NCBI GenBank assembly: GCA_027023145.1
Contig: JALVWV010000167.1
Coordinates: 1-11,076, forward strand
Length of the DNA: 11,076 nt
From: Campylobacteraceae bacterium
GTDB taxonomy: Bacteria; Campylobacterota; Campylobacteria; Campylobacterales; Sulfurovaceae
Reading direction: 5' to 3'
The notes below the pieces were generated by a model. It saw only the letters and a list, made by a program, of their open reading frames with translations, had not been told where the DNA came from and did no database searches. Positions 5,307 to 11,076 of the stretch are shown piece by piece (the first letter of the stretch is position 1; every line of letters starts with the position of its first letter). The position numbers and the translations under genes were made by a program.

Positions 5307-6644
5307 TTATTTCCCGATCATATGTTGCGGCAGGTAGGTGGCAATCTCCGGAAACGCAGTCACCACGACGACGATGAAGATCATGATCAGAAAAAACGGA
5401 AAGGTGGCTTTGAGGATGTAGCTGATCTCTTCGCCGGAGATGCTCTGGATCACAAAGAGTGAGAAGCCCACCGGTGGGGTGATCTGGCTGAGCTCGACCA
5501 TGAAGACGAGGAAGATCCCGAACCACAGCGGATCAAACCCGGCCATGATCACAATCGGCAGGACGATCGGCAGGGTCATCACCACGATGGAGATCCCATC
5601 AAGAATCATCCCCAGAAAGATATACATGATCCCGATCACGAGGATCAACACATACGGGGAGAGTCCCAGCCCGGCGATGTACTCACTGATAGCGCGGGCG
5701 ATCCCGAGAAAGCCGACTACCTGCGCGAGAAAGCTGGCACCGGCGATGATGAAGCTGATCATGACGGTGGTTTTGACCGCATTGAGGAGAGAATCCCGGA
5801 AAATCTGCCAGCTGAAACTGCGGAAATAGATCGCGAGGATGATCGCGCCGAGCACGCCGAGTGCGGCGGCTTCGGTGGGGGTCGCAAATCCGCCGTAGAT
5901 GCTCCCGAGTACCAGCGTGATGAGGGAGAAGATGGGGATGAGCTCTTTGATCGAGTAGATCTTCTCTTTGAAGCTGAAGTGCTCCTGCGTGCGGGGCACG
6001 ACATCACGGTTGACGGTCGAGACAAACATGATGTAGAGTGAATAGGCAGTCCCCAGCAGCAGTCCGGGGAAGATCCCGGCGATGAAGAGCTTGCCGATCG
6101 AGACATCAGAGAGGACGCCGTAGATGATCATGATGAGGCTTGGGGGGATGAGAAATCCCAGCGTCCCGCTCCCGGCCAGAGATCCCAAAGCTAACTTTTT
6201 GCTGTAGCCCCGTTTTTTGAGCTCACTGAGGGTGATTTTGCCCACGGTGGCAGTGGTGGCAGCTGAGGAGCCCGACACGGCGGCAAAGAGCGAACACGCG
6301 GCGACATTGACATGGAGCAGACGGCCGGGGACGCGGGTGAGCCACGGCATGAGGCCGTTGAGGAGGCGGGTGGAGATGGAGGAGTGGTAGAGGATCTCCC
6401 CCATGAGGATAAACATCGGGAGGGCGGCGAGTGACCAGGAGTTGAGTGAGTCGTAGAGGGAGCCTGCGAGCAGGTCACCGGCCTTCTGAAAGAGGCTGAT
6501 GGTGGGCGGCAGGTGGTGCTCGTAGAGCATCATCCCGGCCATCCCGGTGAGCATAAGGGAGACTCCGATCCAAATGGAGCTCATCAAAAACAGGAACATG
6601 ATCCCCGTCAGTACCACGGAGAGGATCAACGGATCACTGATCAT
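5307..6644 (-). CDS. dctM: TRAP transporter large permease subunit DctM
   Basis: This 445-residue, very hydrophobic protein fits the DctM/SiaM family (about 425-450 residues, 11-12 membrane helices). Typical stretches include 'SGSSAATTATVGKITLSELKKRGYSKKLALGSLAGSGTLGFLIPPS', 'TPTEAAALGV', 'FLGMILDGISIVVMTLPIVLPI' and the C-terminal 'ITPPVGFSLFVIQSISG'. I chose the ATG at 6644 (MISDPLIL) because AAGGA lies 6 nt upstream; an in-frame ATG 21 nt earlier lacks such a site. It overlaps the dctQ stop by 11 nt. The subunit uses the sodium gradient to import a carboxylated solute delivered by the periplasmic DctP. Linkage to PxpABC suggests pyroglutamate. Confidence 0.95.
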   Translation of the reverse strand: MISDPLILSVVLTGIMFLFLMSSIWIGVSLMLTGMAGMMLYEHHLPPTISLFQKAGDLLAGSLYDSLNSWSLAALPMFILMGEILYHSSISTRLLNGLMPWLTRVPGRLLHVNVAACSLFAAVSGSSAATTATVGKITLSELKKRGYSKKLALGSLAGSGTLGFLIPPSLIMIIYGVLSDVSIGKLFIAGIFPGLLLGTAYSLYIMFVSTVNRDVVPRTQEHFSFKEKIYSIKELIPIFSLITLVLGSIYGGFATPTEAAALGVLGAIILAIYFRSFSWQIFRDSLLNAVKTTVMISFIIAGASFLAQVVGFLGIARAISEYIAGLGLSPYVLILVIGIMYIFLGMILDGISIVVMTLPIVLPIVIMAGFDPLWFGIFLVFMVELSQITPPVGFSLFVIQSISGEEISYILKATFPFFLIMIFIVVVVTAFPEIATYLPQHMIGK

Positions 6645-7122
6645 GGAAGATCCTTTTGAGTACAAATACCAACACGGAGAGGGCGAAGATCGCCAGCCCG
6701 ATGACGATGGGGATTTGTGTCAGATACAGCGGCGTCTCGGAGACCCCCTCGGAGAGCATCTCCATCTCTTTGGATTCGAGCATGAAGCGGGTACTGTAAA
6801 CCAAAGCGAAGAGCAGGATCGCCAGGGTCATAAGCCCGGCGAAGATATCTACCCATCGGTTTGCCTTACGTCCCAAGCGCGAGGTGACGATGGAGATACG
6901 GATGTGTCCCCCCTCGTCAAATGTATAGGCCAGCCCGAAAAAGACCGCCGCGAGGTAAAAGTACCCGCTGTACTCATCGGCCAGCATCGTCGAGTAGTCA
7001 AAAAACGACCGCCCGATGATTTCGGTCATGATGAGCACCACGAGCATCACGAAGAGCGTTGCCGAGAGGTACGCCCCCCATCGTGAGAGGGCGCGGCTGA
7101 GTCTTTCGAAGCGGGCGAGCAT
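6634..7122 (-). CDS. dctQ: TRAP transporter small permease subunit DctQ
   Basis: This 162-residue membrane protein has four predicted helices near residues 15-38, 50-68, 92-112 and 134-156, as expected for DctQ. It carries family features 'TEIIGRSFF' (33-41), 'ADEYSGYFY' (48-56) and 'GLAYTFDEGGHIRI' (63-76). The chosen ATG (7122-7120) lies 1 nt after the dctP stop. An in-frame ATG 48 nt upstream would overlap dctP and add a polar tail (VTTSRKSSPPIRNK), so it is less likely, though the only purine-rich sequence before the chosen start is AAGAAATAAG. It forms the membrane complex with DctM. Confidence 0.92.
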   Translation of the reverse strand: MLARFERLSRALSRWGAYLSATLFVMLVVLIMTEIIGRSFFDYSTMLADEYSGYFYLAAVFFGLAYTFDEGGHIRISIVTSRLGRKANRWVDIFAGLMTLAILLFALVYSTRFMLESKEMEMLSEGVSETPLYLTQIPIVIGLAIFALSVLVFVLKRIFHDQ

Positions 7123-7123
7123 C

Positions 7124-8083
7124 TTATTTCTTATAGGCGGCGAAGATTTTCTTGATGTCGTCACCGGCATCTTTGAGGTACTCGTCGAGCATCTTTTTAC
7201 CTACCTCAGCCAGCTGCTTCTGGAGCTCGGGGCTCGCTTCGGCAATCTTCATCCCGTGGTCGGCCAGGGTCTTGAGGGCGATGGCGTCCTCTTTTTTGCT
7301 CACTTCCCACTGAGCCGCTTCGGTCTCTTTGGCGGCTTTGAGCATGGCAGCTTGCTGCTCTTTGGAGAGGGCGTTCCAATAGTCGAGGTTGATGGTGACC
7401 GCCTGGAGAGGATAGGCGTAGTTGATCTTGGTGAAGTGGCTCAGCACTTCCCAGAGCTTGCCGTCCTTGCCTGAAGCGGACGACGTGACGACGCCGTTGA
7501 CCATCCCGGTCTGAAGCGCAGAATAGACTTCACCCCACGGCAGTGCCACGGCGTTGCCCCCGGCCATCTTGACAAACGTCGCGGAGTTTTTGTCGTAGGT
7601 GCGGGCTTTGACGTCTTTGAAGTCGGCAGTGGAGTTGATGGCGTGCTTGGTGTAGATGCCGCTTGGAGGCCAGCTGACGGCATAGAGCATCTTCTGGTTC
7701 CACTTTTTGGCGACCGCATCATACGCGGGCTTGGAGAGCTGATAGAGCTTGAACGCATCGTCATAGCTGTTGGCGACAAACGGCAGTGCCGAGATCCCGA
7801 AGACTTTGCCCCCACCGGCGGTGAAGGGGATGAACATATCGGTCATGGGCGCGGTGCCGTCCTTGACCGCTTTGAGCGGGTTGCCCTTGACGAGGGAGCT
7901 GCCGGCATGGACGGTGATCTTGACCGTACCGTTGGAGTACTTGTCCACCAGCTTGGCGAAGTTCTCCGCCCCTTTGGTGTGGAAGTTATTCGCACCATAC
8001 TTGGCATTGAGGTCAAGCTTGGTCACCCCACCGGCGAACAGCGTAGCAGTAGCGATCGAGGCTACGAGAAGTTGTTTCATCAT
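7124..8083 (-). CDS. dctP: TRAP transporter periplasmic substrate-binding protein DctP
   Basis: This 319-residue periplasmic receptor has an N-terminal Sec signal peptide (about residues 1-20, hydrophobic LLVASIATATLFAGG). The DctP fold signatures are 'AKYGANNFHTKGAENFAKLV' (27-46), Arg161 in 'KARTYD' (the conserved arginine that salt-bridges the solute carboxylate) and 'GEVYSALQTGMVNGVVTS' (184-201). AAAGGAG lies 6-9 nt before the tandem ATGs at 8083 and 8080, so the start may be either. It heads the operon. Some DctP proteins (Bordetella DctP6/DctP7) bind pyroglutamate, and the downstream oxoprolinase genes make this substrate the best guess. Other 2-oxo or cyclic acids remain possible. Confidence 0.94.
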   Translation of the reverse strand: MMKQLLVASIATATLFAGGVTKLDLNAKYGANNFHTKGAENFAKLVDKYSNGTVKITVHAGSSLVKGNPLKAVKDGTAPMTDMFIPFTAGGGKVFGISALPFVANSYDDAFKLYQLSKPAYDAVAKKWNQKMLYAVSWPPSGIYTKHAINSTADFKDVKARTYDKNSATFVKMAGGNAVALPWGEVYSALQTGMVNGVVTSSASGKDGKLWEVLSHFTKINYAYPLQAVTINLDYWNALSKEQQAAMLKAAKETEAAQWEVSKKEDAIALKTLADHGMKIAEASPELQKQLAEVGKKMLDEYLKDAGDDIKKIFAAYKK

Positions 8084-8100
8084 GGTTTCTCCTTTTGTGA

Positions 8101-8176
8101 AATGATGTGGGGGTATTATGGCATGGGGTGGTGAGGTTTTGGTGAGGAGGGTGGTTTTTGGTGGATGGTGGATGGA
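8101..8176. promoter_or_regulatory. C-depleted, G/T-rich leader upstream of dctP
   Basis: Between the lipoprotein stop and the dctP ribosome binding site the plus strand has only one C in about 76 nt, with runs such as GGGGG, GGGG and repeated GGTGG. The only promoter-like signal I see for dctP is a possible -10 box CATAAT on the minus strand (8120-8115) with no matching -35 box. A sigma-54 or activator-dependent promoter cannot be excluded but I do not see a clean -24/-12 pair. Confidence 0.35.
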
Positions 8177-8188
8177 ACAAGTGAAGTT

Positions 8189-8683
8189 TCATTTCGGTTT
8201 AGATTGCGTTTTATACTTTCTTTTATCTGGTTTCCAGAAAAGAAAATTGTTTGTTTTTTCATAATATTGCCTCAGAGATGCTTCCTTAAAAACTTTCTTT
8301 ATATCTTCATCCGAACTTACATCCGAAAATTCAAGAACATATGTTTTTAAAATGACATCGCCATAATGTTTTTCATTATTTTTTTTAAAATATTTCAGAG
8401 GATCATTAACATTGTCTAATCTATAGATATGAATATCATGATCCATGGCAAATGTTTTAATTCTCCAGCTTTCATCTTTGCCGATCCACCATTGCAAGGT
8501 GTCAGGAATACCTCTCGCAGGTTTCTCCATATTTTTTAAATAACTACTTTCAACGTTCAAGATGCTAAGTAGCAACGTCCCTTGTTGAAGATGAGTTTTG
8601 TTAGTTCTCTTAACAACATTGCCATTTTTTTTTGAGCATCCCATAAGCAACAAAATTAGTGTTGATAACCATAGAGTCTTCAT
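8189..8683 (-). CDS. Orphan small lipoprotein, function unknown
   Basis: This 164-residue protein begins MKTLWLSTLILLLMGCSKK, a clear type II signal peptide with lipobox LLMGC (Cys16), so it should be a membrane-anchored lipoprotein. The mature part is hydrophilic and lysine-rich and ends in a basic tail (KPDKRKYKTQSKPK). I recognise no domain. GGAG lies 5 nt upstream of the ATG, and a good promoter lies further up. The gene is markedly AT-rich compared with the TRAP and pxp genes, suggesting recent acquisition. It runs in the same direction as dctP but is separated from it by about 105 bp, and the mixed composition argues against a shared function. Confidence 0.75.
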   Translation of the reverse strand: MKTLWLSTLILLLMGCSKKNGNVVKRTNKTHLQQGTLLLSILNVESSYLKNMEKPARGIPDTLQWWIGKDESWRIKTFAMDHDIHIYRLDNVNDPLKYFKKNNEKHYGDVILKTYVLEFSDVSSDEDIKKVFKEASLRQYYEKTNNFLFWKPDKRKYKTQSKPK

Positions 8684-8712
8684 TTTAACTCCGAACTATT
8701 AATTCAAGAAAT

Positions 8713-8741
8713 ATTATAGCGCTTTTTACCCACAATTCCAA
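8713..8741 (-). promoter_or_regulatory. Promoter of the lipoprotein gene
   Basis: On the minus strand TTGGAA (8741-8736), a 17-nt spacer and a perfect TATAAT (8718-8713) form a sigma-70 promoter. It lies about 30 nt upstream of the lipoprotein ATG. Confidence 0.65.
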
Positions 8742-8754
8742 CATGTACTTTTTA

Positions 8755-8830
8755 GGAGCAGGGGCTTTAGCCCCGTTAAAATGGTACCATTTTATGGAGG
8801 CTTGTTATACTGGACTGAAATCCCTACTCC
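8755..8830. repeat. REP pair (BIME-like), 76 bp
   Basis: The plus strand reads GGAG-CA and the hairpin GGGGCT-TT-AGCCCC (8761-8774). The 18-bp perfect palindrome TAAAATGGTACCATTTTA (8777-8794) follows. An inverted hairpin GGACT-GA-AATCC (8812-8823) then leads to TACTCC, so the minus strand reads GGAG-TA before its hairpin. Both ends therefore carry the GGAG foot, pointing inwards, as in a BIME made of two REPs. Its length and central GGTACC match the element at 1790-1864. Confidence 0.72.
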
Positions 8831-8903
8831 TTTATTGCCGAGTTCTTTCACAGTCTCGGGAGATATGGAACCAGTGAGAGGAAATTGGTACGGGGTGGCA
8901 TGT

Positions 8904-8933
8904 TTCAACACCATTTATAATTTATGCTATAAT
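8904..8933 (+). promoter_or_regulatory. Promoter of the RelE-type TA module
   Basis: TGC-TATAAT (8925-8933) is a perfect extended -10. A partial -35 (TTCAAC/TCAACA around 8904-8910) lies 17-18 nt upstream. A second TATAAT (8916-8921) overlaps the region. The TA start codon is 28 nt downstream. Confidence 0.6.
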
Positions 8934-8960
8934 TCATGCAAATATCCCAAGGAGGATTCC

Positions 8961-9170
8961 ATGCAGCACATCAGCAGTATCGAAGTTCCTATGACTCAGG
9001 AGTTGCAGGAGTTTTTTGTGTACCGTTACCGGAATCAGCCCGGAAAGCTGGTCGATGAGTTTGTAAAATATCTCAACACTCAAAAAGAGGCACATGAGAT
9101 CAACAAAGCTCTTGGTGAGGTTAAAGCAGGCAAAACAAACGACATAAGCAAGCTTCTCAATGCACTTTAG
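8961..9170 (+). CDS. Putative antitoxin of a RelE-family TA module
   Basis: This 69-residue acidic/basic helical protein begins MQHISSIEVPMTQELQEFFV. The strong ribosome binding site AAGGAGG (8949-8955), 5 nt before the ATG at 8961, decides this start over the in-frame ATG 180 nt upstream, which would translate the REP element. I cannot place it in a named antitoxin family. Residues 1-35 look like a short fold for dimerisation or DNA contact, and the C-terminal half (KEAHEINKALGEVKAGKTND) resembles the amphipathic toxin-binding tails of RelB/DinJ-type antitoxins. It overlaps the toxin start by 11 nt. The antitoxin role is inferred from that position. Confidence 0.75.
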   Translation: MQHISSIEVPMTQELQEFFVYRYRNQPGKLVDEFVKYLNTQKEAHEINKALGEVKAGKTNDISKLLNAL

Positions 9171-9483
9171 AACGACTGAGCTTTTTGATAAACAGATCAA
9201 GAAGCTTAGGAAAAAGAACAAAAATATCAAGCACGACCTCGATACGTTTTTTTCAAATTTTGAAACACTTCATACGCAATCAACAACCATCAAAAAGAAT
9301 CTCTTCAAAGTACGAATCGCCAACAGCAGTAAAAACAAAGGCAAAAGTGCAGGCTATCGTGTTTATTATTACGTATTGGTTGAGACGACAACATATCTTT
9401 TGACCATTTACGATAAATCAGAAACAGCTATGATAGACGAAGAACTTTTAGTGGATCTCATTGAGTCGATTGATGTGCCATAA
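9160..9483 (+). CDS. RelE/ParE-superfamily toxin
   Basis: This 107-residue basic protein is of RelE/HigB-like type. Its C-terminal half follows the family pattern: 'LFKVRIANSSKNKGKSAGYRVYYYVL' (49-74), then 'TTTYLLTIYDKSE' (77-89), matching the [Y/F]K-[I/V]R-x-A-x-x-SKxKGKSGGxRV...YLL-xIYDKSE pattern of this toxin group. The N-terminal half is lysine-rich (KQIKKLRKKNKNIKHD). Family members are usually ribosome-dependent mRNA endonucleases; whether this one cuts mRNA cannot be told from sequence. It overlaps the antitoxin by 11 nt and has no clear ribosome binding site of its own, so translational coupling is likely. The AT-rich composition fits a mobile cassette. Confidence 0.87.
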   Translation: MHFRTTELFDKQIKKLRKKNKNIKHDLDTFFSNFETLHTQSTTIKKNLFKVRIANSSKNKGKSAGYRVYYYVLVETTTYLLTIYDKSETAMIDEELLVDLIESIDVP

Positions 9484-9528
9484 GTAAGGTATCTTTTATG
9501 GTGAGCCGTTTCTATCATGTGACCTTGT

Positions 9529-9554
9529 GTCGGGGTGGGGGCACCCCGACCTAC
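9529..9554 (-). repeat. REP-like hairpin with GTAG foot
   Basis: On the minus strand GTAG (9554-9551) is followed directly by a perfect 9-bp stem, GTCGGGGTG pairing with CACCCCGAC, closed by a CCCC loop (9550-9529). The GTAG foot before a palindrome is the other classic REP form. It lies between the convergent TA and response-regulator genes and may also act as a two-way terminator, although no U-tract follows. Confidence 0.6.
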
Positions 9555-9569
9555 GCGATGTTTATCATC

Positions 9570-10250
9570 TCACTTTTTCAGCCGATACCCCTCCCTCGGA
9601 ACATTCTCGATAATATCCACCGGAAGACGACTCCGCAGCTCTTTGATAAAGGTCTTCAGCGCTCCCCGGCTCATCGGTTTGTCATCCCAGAGATGGTCGG
9701 CGATCTGGTCGTAGGTGGTGACGGTGGGGTGGTGGCGGTGGAGCAGGAGGAGGAAGCGGCGGTCGCGTCGGCGCAGAGGGATGGGAGCGTCGCGGTAGAG
9801 GAGTTCGCCCCGGCGCAGATCGTAGTGCAGATCCTCGGCCAGATCGATGCGGTGGATGAGGCGATCTTCGAGGGCGTGGAGGATCCCTTCGAGGAGGTTG
9901 GTGGCGTTGACGGGTTTGAGGATGTAGTGGCTGATGTTGAGGTTGATGAGCTCGAGGAGGTACTCTTCGTTGGAGTAGGCGGTGACCATGACGATGGGGA
10001 CGTGGCGGTCGATTTCGCGGATGAGGCGCACCATCTCCACGCCGCTTGAGCGGGGCATTTCGATGTCGGTGAGGATCAGATCGGGGTGGGTCTCGTAAAA
10101 GCGGTCGAGCCCCTCTTCGCCATCAGCCGCCTCGATCACTTCGTCGAAATAATACTCCAGCGTCCGCACCAGCCGCCGCCGGATGCCTGCTTCATCCTCG
10201 ACGCAGAGGATGCGGAAGTTTTTGAGCTGTTCGATCTGTGTGTTATCCAT
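9570..10250 (-). CDS. OmpR/PhoB-type response regulator
   Basis: This 226-residue protein has an N-terminal receiver domain (about 12-125) with acidic pocket Glu18/Asp19, phosphoacceptor Asp62 in 'LILTDIEMP', the T in 'VMVTAYS' and the conserved 'LKP' lysine. A C-terminal winged-helix DNA-binding domain (about 150-226) includes 'DQIADHLWDD', 'LKTFIKELRSRLP' and 'IENVPREGYRL'. The chosen ATG (10250-10248) overlaps the kinase stop by 8 bp and has AGGA 6 nt upstream; an in-frame start 27 nt earlier adds only shadow residues. It is the transcriptional output of the kinase gene upstream. The signal and the target genes are unknown. Confidence 0.93.
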   Translation of the reverse strand: MDNTQIEQLKNFRILCVEDEAGIRRRLVRTLEYYFDEVIEAADGEEGLDRFYETHPDLILTDIEMPRSSGVEMVRLIREIDRHVPIVMVTAYSNEEYLLELINLNISHYILKPVNATNLLEGILHALEDRLIHRIDLAEDLHYDLRRGELLYRDAPIPLRRRDRRFLLLLHRHHPTVTTYDQIADHLWDDKPMSRGALKTFIKELRSRLPVDIIENVPREGYRLKK

Positions 10251-11076
10251 GATCGATCCTGATCGTGAAGCGGGCACCCCGGGATGTGTTGGTCACGCTC
10301 AGTTCACCCTCCATGTTGTTCTCGATGATCATCTTGGAGATGTAGAGCCCCAGACCGGTCCCTTTGGTACTGCTCTTGGTCGTGTAGTAGGGGTCGAAGA
10401 TCCGCTCGATCTCTTCGGCCTCGATGCCACCGCCGTTGTCCTCGACGCTGACGGTCACGATGCTGTCCTCCTCGGTGATCCGGATTGTAATTTCCGGATC
10501 GGATATTTGGCGATGGACGAGGACGTCCTTGGCGTTCGTAAGGAGGTTGAGGATCACCTGGGCAAATTCCCGTTCGTAGCCGTGGATGGTGACGTTGGTC
10601 TTGGCGTCGCGGGTGAGGGTGATGTGGGCATTGCGGATCGCGGCATCGGCCAGGCGGATCGCTTCGTCACAGGCGCGGGCGACGTCGAAGTCGGCTTTGA
10701 CTTTGTCGGGCTTGAAAAAGTTGCGAAAGTCGTCGATGGTGTGAGACATGAACTGCGTCAGCCGGTTGGCATCGTTGACCGCTTCACTGATGGTTTCGGG
10801 ATTGGCCTTGCCGAATTTGGCTGCGGTCTCGAGCTCCATCAGGATCGCAGAGATCTCACTCAGCGGCTGGCGCCATTGGTGGGCAATCATGCTCAGCATC
10901 ACCCCCACACGGGCCAGACGGGACTGGTGGAGCAGGGCGCGTTCTTTCTCCTGGGCTTCGGCCAGTGCGGTCTCAATCCGGGTCTCGAGGTTGCGGTTGG
11001 CCTCTTCGAGGAGTTGCTCCTTGCGAGTGACCCGCTCTCGGTAGCGGGCAAACACCGAGGTGATCTGCCGGGAGAT
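10243..11076 (-). CDS. Sensor histidine kinase (partial, 5' end outside window)
   Basis: The C-terminal 277 residues are visible and the frame stays open to the window edge; the GTG at 11055 is internal, not a proven start. A coiled-coil linker (RKEQLLEEANRNLETRIETALAEAQEKERALL) precedes the H-box 'MIAHQWRQPLSEIS', a form common in Campylobacterota kinases. The N-box 'ILNLLTNAKDVL', G1 'VEDNGGGI', F-box-like 'IFDPYYTTK' and G2 'GTGLGLYISKMI' are all intact, so the kinase core should be active. The sensor domain is missing from the window, so the stimulus cannot be named. It overlaps the response regulator by 8 bp and is co-transcribed with it. Confidence 0.94.
   Translation of the reverse strand: MSRQITSVFARYRERVTRKEQLLEEANRNLETRIETALAEAQEKERALLHQSRLARVGVMLSMIAHQWRQPLSEISAILMELETAAKFGKANPETISEAVNDANRLTQFMSHTIDDFRNFFKPDKVKADFDVARACDEAIRLADAAIRNAHITLTRDAKTNVTIHGYEREFAQVILNLLTNAKDVLVHRQISDPEITIRITEEDSIVTVSVEDNGGGIEAEEIERIFDPYYTTKSSTKGTGLGLYISKMIIENNMEGELSVTNTSRGARFTIRIDHG

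Noticed and set aside
5287..5526. 80-residue N-terminal extension of the Rpn protein reaching into dctM
   Set aside because: The extension is an out-of-frame translation of the dctM 3' end. The family N-terminus begins at the ATG at 5286.

Overview
The window is about 11 kb of bacterial chromosome with dense genes, moderately GC-rich core genes and AT-rich accessory islands. The histidine kinase H-box (HQWRQPL), the gene mix and the very short intergenic gaps suggest a Campylobacterota (Epsilonproteobacteria) member from a higher-GC lineage. This is a weak inference: there is no rRNA or universal marker gene in the window.

Layout. Positions 1-362 hold a yefM-yoeB type II toxin-antitoxin (TA) module read leftwards, with yoeB cut by the window edge. 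Its promoter is readable and a TGTACA operator-like core sits between the -10 box and the start codon. Divergent from it (about 382-1777) is a metal-homeostasis pair: a small CsoR/RcnR-family repressor with an inverted repeat at its promoter, then a CDF zinc/cobalt-type efflux pump. An 86-bp element with 13-bp perfect inverted ends lies between the two. Positions 1778-2148 are non-coding and filled by a REP/BIME array with a 112-bp unit repeated identically.

Positions 2149-8083 are a leftward operon-like block: dctP-dctQ-dctM (TRAP transporter), an Rpn-family PD-(D/E)XK nuclease, then pxpA-pxpB-pxpC (5-oxoprolinase). The plain reading is uptake of pyroglutamate (5-oxoproline) by the TRAP system and its ATP-dependent hydrolysis to glutamate by PxpABC. 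The rpn gene sits in the 869-bp space between the transporter and the hydrolase, with 20 and 24 bp gaps. It appears to carry its own extended -10 promoter and a leaderless start. Inside it, at codon 202, is an ATG preceded by a full-length Shine-Dalgarno (AAGGAGGT), which predicts a 73-residue C-terminal protein. This matches the arrangement reported for E. coli Rpn proteins, in which an internally translated small protein acts as antitoxin to the full-length nuclease.

Positions 8189-9483 are an AT-rich accessory island: an orphan lipoprotein, a 76-bp REP pair and a RelE-family TA module. Positions 9529-9554 hold another REP-like hairpin. Positions 9570-11076 encode a response regulator and a histidine kinase (5' end outside the window), both read leftwards.

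The most interesting signals are the gene-within-gene in rpn, its placement inside the pyroglutamate operon, the REP/BIME family with GGAG/GTAG feet (no transposase for it in the window), and the CsoR-like repressor that lacks the family cysteine.
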